Shown in pieces: positions 63,403 to 64,000 of a stretch of 64,000 nt of DNA (the first letter of the stretch is position 1; each line of letters opens with the position of its first letter). The translations under genes and the position numbers were made by a program. The stretch is from Pseudoalteromonas luteoviolacea H33-S (GTDB lineage Bacteria; Pseudomonadota; Gammaproteobacteria; Enterobacterales; Alteromonadaceae): NCBI RefSeq assembly GCF_001625695.1, contig NZ_AUXY01000052.1:1-64000 (forward strand), written 5' to 3'. The notes below the pieces were generated by a model. The model made no database searches. It saw nothing but the letters and a program-made list of their open reading frames with translations, and had not been told where the DNA came from.

Positions 63403-64000
63403 GGTGAGCCCTATCTCCAATGCCCAAGCAATCGCTTGGGCAACTCAGCAACTAATTGAACACTCTGATTCCCCAAAACTCGACGCCGAAGTCCTTTTAC
63501 TACACATTCTAGATAAGCCCCGTAGTTACTTATTTACTTGGCCTGAAGCCGAGTTATCTGACGAACATCATCAAGCTTTTATAGCGCACATCGCAAGGCG
63601 ATTAGAAGGAGAACCTGTTGCGCATATTACCGGTGAGCGTGAGTTTTGGAGTCTACCCTTTTATGTCAACAACAGCACCTTAATCCCAAGACCTGATACG
63701 GAAACCTTGGTGGAGTATGCCCTCGGCTTGGCATTGCCTCATACCGCAAAGGTGTTAGATCTAGGCACTGGTACTGGCGCCATTGCGCTGTCATTGGCCA
63801 GTGAAATGCCGTCTTGGCAAGTTTGGGCGGTGGACTATTCACCAGATGCTGTGACGTTGGCAACGCGTAATCAACAAAGACATGCATTGAATAATGTCAC
63901 TATTGCGCAAAGCGATTGGTTTTCAAATGTGCCTGAACAGCAATTTGATTTGATTGTCAGTAATCCGCCTTATATCGAAAACAACGATGTACATTTAACC
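63395..64000 (+). CDS. prmC: Release factor glutamine N5-methyltransferase PrmC (3'-truncated by window)
   Basis: PrmC methylates the GGQ glutamine of RF1 and RF2. The visible 202 residues contain the N-terminal helical domain ([29 protein letters not shown]), [33 protein letters not shown], the SAM motif [16 protein letters not shown] and the catalytic [11 protein letters not shown] at the right edge. The start is the ATG at 63395 overlapping the prfA stop by 8 bp; a GTG at 63404 is an alternative. The gene continues outside. Confidence 0.95.
   Translation, partial: MTKVSPISNAQAIAWATQQLIEHSDSPKLDAEVLLLHILDKPRSYLFTWPEAELSDEHHQAFIAHIARRLEGEPVAHITGEREFWSLPFYVNNSTLIPRPDTETLVEYALGLALPHTAKVLDLGTGTGAIALSLASEMPSWQVWAVDYSPDAVTLATRNQQRHALNNVTIAQSDWFSNVPEQQFDLIVSNPPYIENNDVHLT

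Overview
The window looks like chromosomal DNA of a marine gammaproteobacterium of the Alteromonadales, most likely Pseudoalteromonas. The inference rests on overall protein similarity, a sodium-type flagellar stator (PomA/PomB), a Cpx system, RraB, LolB, moderate to low GC, and gene neighbourhoods typical of the class: ftsY-ftsE-ftsX-rpoH, dxs-ispA-xseB facing pomAB, lnt-corC-ybeY-ybeZ-miaB facing a ubiF-type gene next to a Met/Leu/Gln tRNA array, and lolB-ispE-prs facing hemA-prfA-prmC. Species assignment is inference. No rRNA operon, insertion sequence, prophage or CRISPR array was seen.

Layout. 1-9.0 kb: 3' part of ftsY, whose N-terminal region holds at least 20 copies of a 13-residue charged repeat, then ftsEX, rpoH behind a perfect CIRCE-type inverted repeat, plsC-rraB, an HD-GYP protein, a small Cys-rich membrane protein behind a Fur-like box, and a FadL porin. 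9.0-15 kb: mutS and pncC (divergent, 22 bp apart), recA with a LexA box, trmL, fieF. 15-22.5 kb: a cpxRA-like operon that also carries a lysophospholipase, a divergent CpxP-like gene, a LOV-like PAS protein without the photoactive cysteine, an alpha/beta hydrolase, a small HTH regulator and an AT-rich gap. 22.5-30.5 kb: dxs-ispA-xseB, pomAB, a 26-residue peptide gene followed by a polytopic membrane protein, a lipoprotein and an aromatic amino acid permease behind a TyrR-like box. 30.7-38.5 kb: putA, a divergent Lrp-family regulator and hcnABC (hydrogen cyanide synthase). 38.7-46.3 kb: a Tricorn-like periplasmic protease, an SDR enzyme, then an island of unrecognised small genes in two tandem paralogous pairs, and an HTH-GNAT pair. 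46.4-53.3 kb: lnt to miaB, ubiF-type hydroxylase. 53.3-55.7 kb: a frameshifted secreted-protein gene, an orphan and an 11-tRNA operon with one tRNA pseudogene. 55.9-64 kb: ychF, pth, rplY, prs, ispE, lolB, hemA, prfA and the 5' part of prmC.

Most of the window is housekeeping: protein targeting and division, DNA repair, isoprenoid and haem synthesis, lipoprotein maturation and sorting, tRNA modification and translation. The accessory interest lies in the hcnABC operon, the 42.8-45.3 kb orphan island, the peptide/membrane-protein pair after pomAB, the tRNA array and its neighbours, and several regulatory sites visible by eye (CIRCE, Fur, LexA, CpxR, TyrR and FNR-like boxes and a stringent-type tRNA promoter). 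All start-site corrections and site calls are from reading the sequence; no database search was run.
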